From Rapana venosa (taxonomy: Eukaryota; Mollusca; Gastropoda; Neogastropoda; Muricidae), in contig CM054158.1 in NCBI GenBank assembly GCA_028751875.1, positions 10,512,320 through 10,576,319 on the forward strand: 64,000 nt of DNA. The letters are read 5' to 3'. The notes under the pieces are model-generated. The model made no database searches. It saw only the letters and a program-made list of their open reading frames with translations, and was not told the origin of the DNA. Made by a program: the position numbers and the translations under genes. Below, piece by piece: positions 1 to 10,984 of the stretch (its first letter is position 1; every line of letters begins with the position of its first letter).

Positions 1-2424
1 TCAAAAAGAACGGGGGCCCTCAAAAAGGGAAAAGAACAAAGATTGACTACATTTTGGGCCCCCCAAAGTTTAAGTGGCTACAAAACCCCAGACAAGAAGT
101 TTCCTGGCGTGATATTGGTATGACCACGAATGGTACCATGCCCCTACAGTAAGCTAAAGCCAAAAACCGAAGAAAAAACCCCCGTTTGCGGTTCAACAGG
201 GAAAAAGTGGAAGGCCCCCAAAGTCGTGAAATCTTTAAACTGAGAAGGGGGCAGTTTTGCGCTTAAATTTTCCCTCCAAGATGCTTCAAAAACCCTCATG
301 AGCCTTCAGCAAGCCCATTCGGGAACAGCGTGGGCCCTTGGGGGAAAGAGAGGAAAAAAGAACCCCCTGGGTTCCCAACGATTCCTGGACTGTGCGCCCA
401 AAGTAGGGAGCAAAAAAGCCAGTAAAAGAAAAAAAACCCCGGGAAGGGCCCAAAAGAGTATAAAACACAACAGGTCAATCAAAAAGAGTGATGGGCAGGG
501 GGAACTGGATGTCAGAAAAAAACCCCGGTTGGAAGGAAATGGCAAAAAGGAGACAGCAAAGAGGCTACCGCCATCAAGGTACAAACCCAAGCCAGCACCC
601 AAAAAGACCTCCTTTTATTGAAGACAAAGGGGGGTCACCCTTAAAAAGGGAGCGCCACTATCATGAAGGGGGGACAGATATTGCGAGCCTGTACAATCCA
701 AGCTGAAGGCTGTCCGAACAAACTTCCGAGCAAGATCCAGACATCAGATCCTAAAAGAAAAGGGTGTGGGGGGGAAGAGGTAGAAGAAGCAGAAAGACCC
801 CAAAAGGAGGAAGTACCAGCGATTGCAACCCCCGGCTGAGTCATAAAGAACGGGGGCCCCAGAGATGATCAGGCTAACATTCTGCCAAGCATTGGACCAG
901 AAAAAGGTGGCCGAACAGTGGCCCCAAATCTTTTCATGTTCATTTCCCAAAAAAGGGAGCCCCTGAAAAAGTGAAAAAAATTCAAAAACAATCATTTGAT
1001 AACCCACCCAAGCAAAATTTGCTACGCATTGCTTGAAAAAGACTGAAAACAAGCAGAAGAAATTATCAGAAGAAAGGGGGATTCAGACCAGGTGAAGCAC
1101 GTCGAACGTTTTTCACATCGAATGTCTGGAAGCATCTCCCAAAATCAGCTCAGTTACAAAACTTCATTCCTTCAAGAAGGCCCTTTGATCGGTGTGGCAG
1201 AAGCTCCCCGTGGCAAGTCATGAGAGACTATGCTTCGACGAGGACCTGATTTAGCTCCCCGGCCTGTTGACAGCTCCCCCAGGCATCTTGGGTGGAGAAA
1301 ACGGGGTTTTCCCGGGTTCAGTTGGAGTTGCAAGGCTGCCGCTATCCCCCGTTCTTTTTCAAAGTGTTCCTGGGAACATTGCAGGAGGCCTTTGGGGTTC
1401 AAGACCACAATCATTAGGAGAAAGGCCCGTTCAATCTTCGATTGCAGACGATATTTTATTAGGGCCGAGTGAGAAAGAACTCCAGGATCTCCCACCCGAT
1501 GGAACATCAGCCAATGCCCCCGGTATGGAGATCAGCACGGAAAAAAGGGAAAATCTAGTGAAAAGTACCACCCCGACCATCCCACCAGCTCAAGATGAGT
1601 GGCGGACAAATAGAGGAGGTGGAAACTTTCAAGTATTGGAGCATCTTTACCCAAAAAAGGCACGAGCACACAAAAGGTGAAGATCAGCTTGTGTGGCACT
1701 CTCCCATGACTAAGCTGGCGAAAATGTGGAGAAAACCCCAAAATCAGAACCCCCCACTAAGGTAGACCCACAAAGGGACTGTCACATCCATTGCCTTGTA
1801 CAGCTGTGAAAACATGGACACTTACTGCCCCATTTTGAAAAAGCGCATTCAAGCCTTTTAGATAGGGGGCCCCAGGGGGATCCTGAACATCACCACGAGA
1901 CCGCAAAACCAAGACTACGTTGGGAGCAGGCGAGGGAGGCTGGGGAAAAAAGAACCCTTGCTAAAATACAGTCAAACGGAGGAAATGAAGTGGGTTTTGG
2001 GCCCACAACAAAGGGATAACAGCTGTCAAAAACAGTCGGGGAATTTTTTGGAAGGAGCAAGGAGGCAGGGACGACCACCAAAAATGGATATCCAATAAGG
2101 AGTGGCCGGCCTCACTGTACCAAGCCTCCTGAAAACAGCCCGGAAAAACATTTGGGGTCCTTTTCGCGTCCGTGCGGGTACCCAACGGGTTTTCCGACCC
2201 AAAGGGGTGAGCATTCCAATAGAAAAAATGGTCAGTGTTTTTGAGGGGGGTTTTTGGGTTTTGGGGCTTTCGTGCTCATGGCATATCCGACATAACGAAC
2301 TGTTATGAGCTCAAACGTTTTCAGACTGGCAACCTAAAAATTCTGTGTGGAAGCTTTGGAGGCAATGCTATTTGGTTTGTCAGAGGCTCCCGTCCGACTC
2401 TGTTTTAAAGCTTAAAAAAAATTT
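1..2424 (+). mobile_element. RTE-like LINE, copy 1 (left end cut by window, badly degraded)
   Basis: This is a third copy of the LINE seen cleanly at 37800-40540; position 1 matches about 38065 there. It covers the end of the endonuclease, the whole reverse-transcriptase region and the C-terminal tail, and stops at an A-rich stretch near 2410-2424. Matching landmarks include the stretch reading 'gattgactacattttgg' near 42-58 and the C-terminal end near 2200, where the reading ends in a PTKG-like tail. No frame stays open beyond about 140 codons. Homopolymers are lengthened and single bases are missing throughout, so most frameshifts are probably consensus errors on top of genuine decay. The same SINE follows at the same distance as in the other copies, so this is part of a duplicated segment and not an independent LINE insertion. 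Confidence 0.85.
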
Positions 2425-2693
2425 TCAATTAAATAGCATTTTTTGGTTTATGGGCAATACCCAATGAGATGAGGCTTTTAAGAAGGGGAAAATTTTGATT
2501 ACTTTTTGGGTTTCCCTTTTGACAGCTATTATCTTTGCATCAAAAATGAATACCCAAAACGTAAGTGATCTAACCCCATTTTTAAGCACGCTCCCCCGTG
2601 TCGAATGTACATTCCCGATCGCCTGTACCCTGAAGTTGAGGTGTACAATGATGATAACGTTTTGCAAATTTTTTTGGGGTTTTTTTGTCTTTA

Positions 2694-2967
2694 GGGGACG
2701 GGTGTCAGTGGTCGGACACTCGCTTTCCCCACCCGTTAAGCAGCGTGGCGTGGTTCCACTTGGATGGGTGACCGTTTTGGGCCCCTTGGCGTACAGTTCC
2801 CCCCTTCCCAGTTTTAATGGGGACCTGTCTTTAGGGTCAGGGAAGGTAAAGCAGCGAGGGAAGGAGATGGGCGCCGCCCCCAATTGCTGGCCCAGAGAAA
2901 TTTAGGGCTCTGATGCCCGCTCCCCCCACGACCTTATAGGTTATGGGGTCCCTTTTTCCTTTTTCCC
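2694..2967 (+). mobile_element. tRNA/5S-headed SINE, V-position copy 1 (degraded)
   Basis: This copy matches the clean SINE at 48193-48485. The head (ggggacggg, cagtggtcgg), the 5S-like core (ttaagcagcg, acttggatgggtgaccg) and the end (ttataggttatgg) are all visible, with several single-base losses. It occupies the same position relative to the LINE as the copies at 40801 and 48193, so it descends from one insertion that was later duplicated. Confidence 0.85.
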
Positions 2968-3304
2968 TTTTTGTTTTATGAAGACTGTTGGTTTAAAAAC
3001 AATTTGGGGTTTTGGGTTTTTTTTAAAAGCAGGGCAAAAAAATTTTTTGTTCCAAAAGGGGGCAAAGTCATATTCGGGAAAATAAATGTTTAAAATCTTC
3101 ACATAAATATTTCTGTTTTTGGGGCTTTTGTTGTTTTTGGGTTGGTTTTTGCAAACCTCACCTCCGGGTCTCTCTGTTCCCAAAAATAACAGAATCCACA
3201 TCCAACCCTTGCTGCACAGGTGTCGTGGATGGGGTGGGGGTGTGAAAATCATTGGCCCGGCCCTTTATTAGGCTTAGGGGCCCTTTTCACCCAATTTAAG
3301 TTCA
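2968..3304. other. low-quality spacer, no gene seen
   Basis: The stretch is a degraded copy of 48498-48785, which is clean and also shows no convincing coding sequence. Frequent runs of four or more identical bases mark it as poor consensus. Confidence 0.6.
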
Positions 3305-4605
3305 CAAACACACCCCGCACCGTGCAAAACCCTAACAAACCCCACACACGCGCGCACGCAAAGCAAACAAACAAACCCACCACTAAAACTCACACACACA
3401 AACGCACGCACGCGCGCGCACACACTCACACACACCAAAATTTTTTTTGTCTAATATCATTATGAGTGAAAAGGCTTTAAAAATTAGGGGGAGGGGGAGG
3501 GATGGAGGGAGATAAGAGAGAGAGAAGAGAGAGAGAAGAGAGGAGAGAGAGAGAGAAGAGAGAGAGAGAGCATACTCAAATTGTCTATAGCTCACGCCTT
3601 TTAGACAAGGGGAATATAATCAAAAGTACAGGAACAGAATCACCAATCATTTCAATGTGTGCAAAAATGCACGAGAAACAAGGAGAGATTGTTGTTTGTT
3701 TTGAGAGAGAGTTGTCGGGTCGTGTTGTTTCAACTGTGGGATAGTAATGCTACAGCTAGTGCGCGCTCTCTCTCTCTCTCTCTCCTCTCTCTCTCCTCTC
3801 TCCTTTTCTCTCTCTCTCTCTCGCTCTCGCTCCCTCTCGCTCCCCTCTCTCTTCTCTCTCTTTCTCTCTCTCTCTCCTCTCTCTCTTCTCTCTCCCCCTC
3901 TCCCCTGGGTGAGCGTGCTTGTAGTGTATTCTCTAATTGTGAACGAGTGTATGCGCGGGAGTCAAGTCATTCTTTTTAAATTTCCAGATGGTGTGTGGGG
4001 GGAAGAGAGAGAGAGAAAGAAGTTGAGAGATAGAGAGGGGGGGGGAACGGAGAGAGAGCGCGGGAGGGTGTGTATTAATGTGTGTATCTGTCTGTCTGTC
4101 TGTCAATCTGTCTGTTTGTCTCTCTGTCTGTCTATGTGGTTGAGCGTTGTTTCTTTCGACACATGCTCTACCCAAGAAGACAGGTTGCCTGTCAACAAAC
4201 TAACCAACCACCCAGCAAAGAAAGAAAGAAACAAACAAACAAACAAAGAAGGAAGGAAGGAAGGAAAGACAGATATCGACTAAACGTTCCTGCATGCGGC
4301 GCTGGCTGTGAACATTGATTCAGCTGCACCATAATAAGACAATGACTATTTTTTATATTAAAAAAACTGAGAAAAAAAAGCTTTGTTAAGTACATGAGTG
4401 CATGCAAGCATATAGGCCAGAACTAAACCACCACTCACACAGACACCGCAGCACCACCCACACATATACACACAGACGTCGCTACAAAACACCCCACACA
4501 CATATACACAAAAAGACGTCGCTAGAAACGACACGCGCCACGCACACCACCACACACACAGACGCACGTGCGCGCACACACACATACATGCGTGCGCGAG
4601 CATGT
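3305..4605. repeat. microsatellite cluster (CA, GA, CT, TCTG, AAAC, AAGG)
   Basis: In order it holds a CA-rich tract (about 3305-3440), a GA tract (3489-3571), a CT tract (3762-3905), a second GA patch (4003-4060), a TCTG tract (4085-4135), AAAC/AAGG tracts (4224-4268) and another CA-rich tract (4430-4600). The same order is found at 48786-50045 with different tract lengths. Short unique stretches between the tracts are nearly identical in the two copies. Open frames here (for example Ser/Leu-rich and Thr/His-rich ones) are translations of simple repeats. Confidence 0.9.
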
Positions 4606-5296
4606 TGAAGGAATAAAACAATTTTATGTTGATTTTAAAGGTATGGGAGGTTTTGTTGTTTTGTTTTGCTTTTGTTTGTTGTTTTTGTCGTTATGTTTAG
4701 TGTGATGCGTGTTCACCGCGAACAGAGAGAGAGAGGGGGGGGGGAGGTGCAGAAGACAGACAGGCAGAGCCAACTGTGGACAAAACTGTGATATAAACAG
4801 AGGATGATTTGCCTCCAGTAGAAGTGCCACACTTTGCTGCTGCTGAACGTCATCAGACGTCATATGACGTCAAATGTCTGGATGGCCTCACCAAGGCAGG
4901 TCCTCCACGTGGCCCCAGATTCGTGTTAGGCCGCCTCTGGGGCCATCAGCCAGAGAGGACCTGTAATGGTGCTTCAGATTTATATTTATCTTTTCTGCTG
5001 GCAGTTCATGCCTTGTTGACTTGTATTGTTCCGATTTCATCACGTTCATGGGGTAACTTTGCCAGCATCCTGTGCTGAATGTGCGTAGTGTGTCACACCA
5101 TTGGAAAGTCCTACAGAAGAACAGTCGGCGCCACAACAGCTTTGGTCAACAGTGTGGAATGCTTGTCCCGTGCTGCCCAATAGGGAACAACAAACTGCCT
5201 GTTCTGGTCCCCGCAGGTCTTCCAGACATGGACCACGGCAAGTACTGCACCCATCCATCAGTCTGGTCTCGTTTCAGTCCTCTTCCAATTGCACAA
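4606..5296. other. non-repetitive spacer conserved between units, no gene recognised
   Basis: This stretch is nearly identical to 50060-50852 except for about 93 bp present only in the second copy (50358-50450). Short frames of 70-120 codons exist on both strands, but none resembles a family I know. It contains the palindrome at 4856-4871. Confidence 0.5.
4856..4871. promoter_or_regulatory. 16-bp perfect palindrome with CRE-like TGACGTCA core
   Basis: The sequence gacgtcatatgacgtc equals its own reverse complement. With the following A it contains TGACGTCA, the consensus cyclic-AMP response element, and another ACGTCA lies just upstream (4848-4853). It is unchanged at 50317-50332. Regulatory use is a guess, because no promoter or gene is evident nearby. 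Confidence 0.3.
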
Positions 5297-6120
5297 CAGT
5301 CTGTGAGTCAAACATGATCATCGAGAAGCATTTTGAAGAAAACAGTCTGTGAGCCAAACATGATCATCGAGAAGCATTTTGAAGAAAACAGTCTGTGAGC
5401 CAAACATGATCATCGAGAAGCATTTTGAAGAAAACCGTCTGTGAGTCAAACATGATCATCGAGAAGCATTTTGAAGAAAACAGTCTGTGAGTCAAACATG
5501 ATCATCGAGAAGCATTTTGAAGAAAACAGTCTGTGAGTCAAACATGATCATCGAGAAGCATTTTGAAGAAAACAGTCTGTGTGTCAAACATGATCATCCA
5601 GAAGCATTTTGAAGAAAACAGTTGTTGGCCAAACATGATCATCCAGAAAACATTTTTTAAGAAAACAGTCTGTGTGTCCCAAACATGATCATCGAGAAGC
5701 ATTTTGAAGAAAACAGTCTGTGAGCCAAACATGATCATCGAGAAGCATTTTGAAGAAAACAGTCTGTGTCAAACATGATCATCGAGAAGCATTTTGGAGA
5801 AAACAGTCTGTGTGTCAAACATGATCATCGAGAAGCATTTTGAAGAAAACAGTCTGTGAGCCAAACATGATCATCGAGAAGCATTTTGAAGAAAACAGTC
5901 TGTGAGCCAAACATGATCATCCAGAAGCATTGTGAAGAAAACAGTCTGTGTGCCAAACATGATCATCTAGAAGCATTTTGAAGAAAACAGTCTGTGAGCC
6001 AAACATGATCATCGAGAAGCATTGTGAAGAAAACAGTCTGTGAGCCAAACATGATCATCCAGAAGCATTTTGAAGAAAACAGTCTGTGTGTCAAACATGA
6101 TCATCCAGAAGCATTGTGAA
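5297..6120 (+). repeat. 46-bp minisatellite, about 18 units
   Basis: The unit runs from cagtctgtg through aaacatgatcat to agcattttgaagaaaa and is 46 bp long. About 18 units are arranged head to tail, each with the perfect 8-bp palindrome ATGATCAT. Units vary mainly at three places: gagtc, gagcc, gtgtc or gtgcc; atcgag or atccag; and catttt or cattgt. The array ends with an abrupt change to actccgcatcc. The paralogous array is at 50853-51668. The reverse-strand frames (MIMFGSQTVFFKM-type) are repeat translations. Confidence 0.95.
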
Positions 6121-6240
6121 GACTCCGCATCCTCCTCAGTGGGTGAAGGGACTCTGGCCTGCTTGGCAAGCCTCAGAAGTCCATCTGTTCTGCAGCTCCA
6201 TCTCTTCTGTCTAAGTTTGGCCTGAAGTCTGGGGGTTCTT

Positions 6241-6289
6241 TTGATGCGCTTTGATTTGTCTTTGCAAGATATAGCGCTAGACAAGTTCC

Positions 6290-6341
<52 letters not shown>

Positions 6342-6342
6342 T
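6241..6342 (+). mobile_element. L2-like 3' end fragment with (ATT)n tail
   Basis: The stretch ending gatatagcgctagac-aagttccatttatt and continuing into (ATT)n matches, in sense orientation, the 3' terminus of the L2-like elements found in reverse orientation at 8516 and 12250. The TATAGCGCT motif followed by a trinucleotide tail is the common part. Only the last 100 bp or so can be recognised. The same fragment lies at 51785-51866 with a shorter tail. Confidence 0.65.
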
Positions 6343-6436
6343 TGTTGTGTTGTTATTATTATTATATTATTATAGTTGTTGTTGTTGTTTTTATGTGACC
6401 AAAATTCACATGTCATGTTTTTCGAATTTGAGAACT

Positions 6437-6628
6437 TTACAGAATATTTTTTTTGTAGCTGCCATCCCTAGCCCAGAATTCATTACCCTGCTTCAGAACT
6501 GGGATTGGAGTGAGTTGCCTTCTTCCACGCACTATTTCTGCTGCTTCATCTTCTGTGACGTTCCTGTCCTGCTGTTCCCACGCCGCTCTTTTCAATCGCT
6601 CCGCCACAGCCATACCCAGATTCGACAT
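6437..6628 (-). CDS. 63-codon open frame, identical in both units, function unknown
   Basis: The frame starts at an ATG directly downstream of an in-frame TGA and is rich in charged residues (AERLKRAAWEQQDRN, VTEDEAAEIVRGRRQLTP). Its composition looks protein-like, not low-complexity, and the 63-residue product is unchanged at 51927-52118. The flanking noncoding DNA is also nearly identical between units, so conservation here carries little weight. On the opposite strand a pyrimidine tract followed by AG (near 6450-6459) resembles a splice acceptor, leaving open that this is an exon of something on the + strand. I recognise no family. Confidence 0.2.
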   Translation of the reverse strand: MSNLGMAVAERLKRAAWEQQDRNVTEDEAAEIVRGRRQLTPIPVLKQGNEFWARDGSYKKNIL

Positions 6629-7108
6629 GTCGCATCCTCAGGGTCGGCAGTCCACAGGGAGCCCATCAATGTCAGACCGCCACAAGGCCACCAGCCAGAC
6701 GGGCCCTGCACTGCTGCTGGGTCACTTTGGTGTGTTCAGTGCTGCCTGTTCTGAGCTACTTTTCGCAGGACACCACCTACTAAGCCCCCTACTCCGTCAC
6801 CGTCACCGATCCCTCAGATTCCGAATCCTTTGGGGCGCCTTCGAAGCTTTGTCAACCCCCTTTCTCCAGTCCCCCTACTAACGACAGTATTAGCTCAGTC
6901 GCGGAGCCAGGCTTAGTGAGTCACCCACCCGAGGTGGCGACCACCCCAACGTGCCTCCTACGACCCTCTCTCATGAACCTCCACCCCAAAGGCCTGGACA
7001 CAAACTCAACACAGGCACAGAAGTGTACGGGGAAACCGAAACTGTGGTCACCATGAGACCAGAGCGACCGGGGCCACCGAATCACAGGCAATGTTTTTTT
7101 TGTATTGC
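6629..7108. other. spacer, no gene recognised
   Basis: The sequence is nearly the same as 52119-52600. One 123-codon + frame starts at 6510 and crosses this region, but it is not supported by any recognisable motif. A short repeat of gatgatgacaatgacaatgac begins at its right edge and is the tail of the LINE that follows. Confidence 0.5.
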
Positions 7109-7681
7109 ATGATGATGATGACAATGACAATGACAATGACAAATTCTTTTATTTCGAGGATAATGAATAAGCACCCATGTGCTTTTTTACATCCAGTCCC
7201 CGCCCTTAGGGATATAATATATGATAATAAAATAAAATAAAGTCCATAGCAATACACTCACACAGTATACGGGGAAAATATCTACACAAAAGCCCCCACA
7301 AAAATCACCGAAAAGAGAGAGATAAAAAGCAACAAGTAAGAAAGTAAGCAAAACAGAAAACACAGAAACAACCGAAAAAAAGGCAAAGAAACCAAGAGAA
7401 AAACAAGCGGCAACAACAAGGGGAGAGGGGACAACCAAATAATCCCCCCTCCAAAAAACGAAGCCAAAAGCAAAACAGAACCAAACAAAGCAAAACCTCC
7501 ATAATATAAAGGATAAGAAACTATATAAATAGTATCATTTTGGCTAACAGAAAGAAATGTCAACAAATTCATTGAGCTTTTATGGGAAGCAACAGCAATA
7601 GTAAACGACGCAAAACAAATATTGTATCAGCAGACTTACGAGATTATGTACAAGCAATTTGCATCCCCATGCACACGTACA

Positions 7682-7718
<37 letters not shown>

Positions 7719-7739
7719 ACACACACAGGCCGTTTTTGT

Positions 7740-8060
7740 GAGTTTATTGCATTTCTTTTTTTTTTTTGACTCCTCATAATATTTTTGTTCTTTTAAGAAA
7801 TCTCTAAAATAACATGCTTCCTCTAGTTCCTTTGTAAACCAAGGCGGTTTCCGGACATGTTTGATCCTTATGGTTTTTAATGGGGCATGTTTGTTATAGA
7901 TTTCAGTAAAAACTTTTATCCGGAACTCAATGTCCAGGTATGGATCAGTAATAGTGAATGTTTCCGAGAGCATGGAACTGCTTAACTCTAGTAAGAAAAG
8001 CTGCTCATTAAATTTTGTAAAAGAACGATAGGTTATAGTTTTATAGCCAGGTTTAGGAAT
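7740..8060 (-). pseudogene. LINE ORF2 fragment: linker between endonuclease and reverse transcriptase
   Basis: The minus-strand reading includes ITYRSFTKFNEQLFLLEL, then DPYLDIEFRIKVFTEIYNKH and HAPLKTIRIK...KPPWFTKEL. The TYRSF...FN and HAPLK...RxxKPPWFT signatures are typical of the segment after the endonuclease in Jockey/CR1-superfamily ORF2 proteins. It breaks off in a lysine run before any reverse-transcriptase motif, next to the CA microsatellite. It has no start of its own and is a remnant. The copy at 53330-53600 is nearly identical. Confidence 0.7.
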
Positions 8061-8100
8061 TTTTGTTCCTTTTTTTTACATGAGGCTTTTTACAGACTGG

Positions 8101-8397
8101 GGACGGGATAGCTCAGTGGTCGGAGCACTCGCTTTCCCCCAGCCAAGTTAAGCAGCGTCGAGCGTGGTTACCACTTGGATGGGTGACCGTTTGCGCGCCT
8201 TGGCTTCAGTACAGTTTCCCCAGTTCACCCAGCTGTAAATGGGTACCTGCCCTCTTTAGGGTCAGGGAAGGTAAAGCAGCGAGGGAGAGGAGATGGGCGC
8301 CGCCCTCAATATGCTGGCCCTAGAGAAGTGAGGTCTCTGACGCCTCGCTCCCCTACGACCTTATAGGTTATGGGACTCCTTTACCTTTTTTTTTTTT
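8101..8397 (+). mobile_element. tRNA/5S-headed SINE inserted in the type-2 LINE
   Basis: The head resembles the 5' half of a tRNA (tagctcagtgg, an A-box). It is followed by a stretch matching the internal promoter of 5S rRNA (ttaagcagcgtcgagc, acttggatgggtgaccg), a body (gggtcagggaaggtaaagcagcg, read in parts) and a T-rich tail after tttacc. The 10-bp target duplication tacagactgg is present on both sides (8091-8100 and 8398-8407). The orthologous copy is at 53628-53925. The sequence is about 297 bp and has no coding capacity. Confidence 0.9.
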
Positions 8398-8513
8398 TAC
8401 AGACTGGGTAGTGATCGCTGCTGTTATATACAGGGACATACATTTATATGATGTTTTTAGGGTCTGACACGTAGATGTGATCAATAATTGTGTTAGATTT
8501 TGATGTGACTCTT

Positions 8514-8573
<60 letters not shown>

Positions 8574-8684
8574 GGAATTTATATAGCGCTGTATCTTGCA
8601 CAGACAAATCAAAGCGCTTGCACTCAACTCATTCTTACACAGTCATGCAACCAATAGCAAGTAATAGTTCTAACAAGTCCAAAT

Positions 8685-8723
<39 letters not shown>

Positions 8724-8802
8724 ATACACTTTGGCAGGGTGATGGAATTTTGGGCTGTTGAAAAGCAGGGATAGCTATGAAATGAAACAGGAGAGGAAAT
8801 TC

Positions 8803-10569
8803 TTAGGTTTGAAACAAATATGTCTTGAGGCCAGATTTAAAAGAGTCACAAAAAGGCCTTTGGCGAAGAGAGATAGGGAGGCCATTCCAAATCGATGGAC
8901 CTGAAACAGAGAAAGAGCGACGGCCAACAGTGGACTGTGTTGAATCTAGGTGTTTGTAAGCACAAGGAATCTGCAGCAGAGCGAAGGGAACGAGAAGGGG
9001 TGTACAGGTGGAGACATTCACAGAGGTAGGAAGGTGCTGTTTTGTGGAGACATTTGTAACAGAGAGTACTGATCTTATATTATTCTTTGTGGCACAGGCA
9101 GCCAGTGGAGAGATCGCAAGAGAAGGGTAATGTGCTCAGATTTTTTCTTTCTGAGGACTAGTCGAGCTGCAGAGTTTTGAATACGTTGAAGGGAGTGGAT
9201 AGATGATGCTGGCAGACCAGCCAAAAGAGAATTGCAATAGTCCAGACGTGAAAGAATGAGAGATGCACGAGTTTTGATGTTGCGTCTGTGGACAGGTACT
9301 TTCGAATTGCACTAATACGCCGTAATTTGATAGAAGCTCGACTGGCAGGTCTGGGTGATGAATTTTGCATAGAGAGTGTGTTTGTCAATAATGACCCCTA
9401 GATACTTTACAGCAGTGGATAGAGGGACTGATGCATTGCCGAATTCTATTGAAGCTGTTGTAATGGAAGAGAGTTTCTTTTTGGTCCCTACAAGCATGGC
9501 TTCAGTTTTATCAGCGTTTAGTTGTAACTTGTTCTCTATCATCCAGTTTTGGATATCTTGAAAGCAGTAGTCATATTCATCAAGAGGGAAGCAGATTTTC
9601 AGGAGTGTCACTGCTTAGAATCTGAGAGTCATCTGCATAAAAGTGATGGTTGATCTGATGACGGTTAATTATATGTGACAGTGGAGCGGTGTAGAGAGTG
9701 AAAAGAACAGGGCCCAGAACTGATCCCTGCGGGACTCCACATTCCAGTCTGGCAGGTACTGACTGAATCTTGTTTACTGTGACTGTCTGGAATCGGTCAG
9801 TCAGGTATGAGCTAAACCAGGTGAGGGCTGTACCAGTAACACCAAACGTTTCTTGAAGACGGGAGAGAAGGATAGAGTGGTCAATAGTGTCGAAGTCTGC
9901 AGATAAGTCGAGTAGAGTGAGGAGGGAGATTTTCCCTGAGTCAGAAGCAAGTAGAAGCATGTTTAAGGTGTGAACTAGGTTGGTTTCAGTGCTGTGGTTG
10001 GCACGATAGGCAGACTGAAACGCAGGAAGAAGACTGTTGGAGAGAAGGTGATTGTTGAGCTGTTTCAGAACTACTCTTTCAAGGACTTTAGAGATAAAAG
10101 GTAGGTTGGAAACAGGTCTGTAATTCTTCAGAATGTTAGGGTCAAGGTCATGCTTTTTGAGTAATGGTGTGACTAAAGCAGTTTTGAGAGCTGAAGGAAC
10201 ATTTCCAGAAACAAGAGATGAGTTTACTATCTTTGTGATAGCGGGTATGAGCTGTGGCAGGCACTGCGCGAAAAGAGAAGCAGGTATGGGGTCGAGATCG
10301 CATGATTTTATAGTCATTCTTTTCAGAATTGTCTCGATTTCTTTCTCGCTTGCTGGATGAAAGGAAAGGAGAGGAGTGCCAGAAAATTGAAGATCACAAA
10401 TTGCAGGCTGGAAAGGAGTCTGATCCAAGCTAGAGTGAATGTTACGGATTTTGTCAGAAAAGAATGCAGAAAATATAGAAGGAAGTTCAGAGTGGTTGTA
10501 GGTAGAAGGCAGAGGGCTAGCCTTCGCTGATCCAAGCAGAGTGGATGTGAGGGAAAAGAGAGATTTCAT
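8803..10569 (-). pseudogene. reverse transcriptase of L2/CR1-like LINE (copy A1)
   Basis: The longest open part is 329 codons (9580-10569). It shows the usual order of non-LTR reverse-transcriptase blocks: KNYRPVSNLPFISKVLERVV (about residues 145-165), the HSTET segment, LLDLSADFDTIDHS with the first catalytic Asp, GVPQGSVLGPVLF, and FYADDSQ with the catalytic YADD pair (residues 311-314). The reading frame then shifts. The thumb and C-terminal parts continue in other frames at 9312-9611, 9158-9388 and 8803-9021, ending with a WNGLPISLRQ...FKSGLKTYLF signature found in L2/CR1 ORF2 proteins. The enzyme would copy the element's RNA at a nicked target. This copy cannot make a full protein. Confidence 0.88.
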
Positions 10570-10984
10570 AGATGTGGCATCAAGAACTTGAGAAGAGTAA
10601 TACTTTGTTTTTGCTGAATGGATTAAGGTTTTGACTTTGTTGATTTGTTTACGAAGAAGCTGTTTGTTTATTTCAGTTCTTGTTTTTCGCCATTGCCGTT
10701 CTAGTTGCCGGCGTTTGCGTTTTGCGACCAGGATGTCATGGGTGTACCATGGTGCACAGGGCCTATCAGGAAGGAGATGGTCAGTAGGAGGTGCATGGTC
10801 ATCAAGGAGTTGGCTGAGGACGGTATTGTAGTGTTTAGAAGGGTCAGTATGGTCAGGGATTTGTGATAGACGTTCAGCAGCTTGGGAAAGAAAAGTTTGA
10901 ATATCTATGGCCTTGTGGTTGCGACGGGTAATGCACTTCTTCTTTCTGATAGGCTTTGCAATGTTTAGGGAGAAAGAATGGTAG

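Larger units (their letters stand above)
7109..8508 (-). mobile_element. Jockey/CR1-group LINE (type 2), 3' half, interrupted by a SINE
   Basis: Read on the minus strand, this carries the end of an AP-type endonuclease (frame reading RVTSKSNTIIDHIYVSDP, ending near 8508), then the linker before the reverse transcriptase, then a noncoding 3' part ending in (TCATTG)n near 7109. Its 5' half lies at 11336-11890. The two halves join in frame (HHQLLTSPTR then VTSKSNT) once the L2-like insertion at 8516-11328 is removed. A SINE sits inside it at 8101-8397. No reverse-transcriptase domain is found between the linker and the tail, so the element is internally deleted. A CA tract lies at 7682-7733. Confidence 0.75.

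Noticed and set aside
3747..4283. 178-codon Ser/Leu-rich frame
   Set aside because: It is a translation of the CT and TCTG microsatellites.
5297..6120. CRISPR-like array of regularly spaced repeats
   Set aside because: The units are contiguous 46-bp tandem repeats with no unique spacers, in animal DNA.
8101..8180. tRNA gene (A-box tagctcagtgg)
   Set aside because: No B-box, anticodon arm or cloverleaf follows; the stretch is the SINE head.
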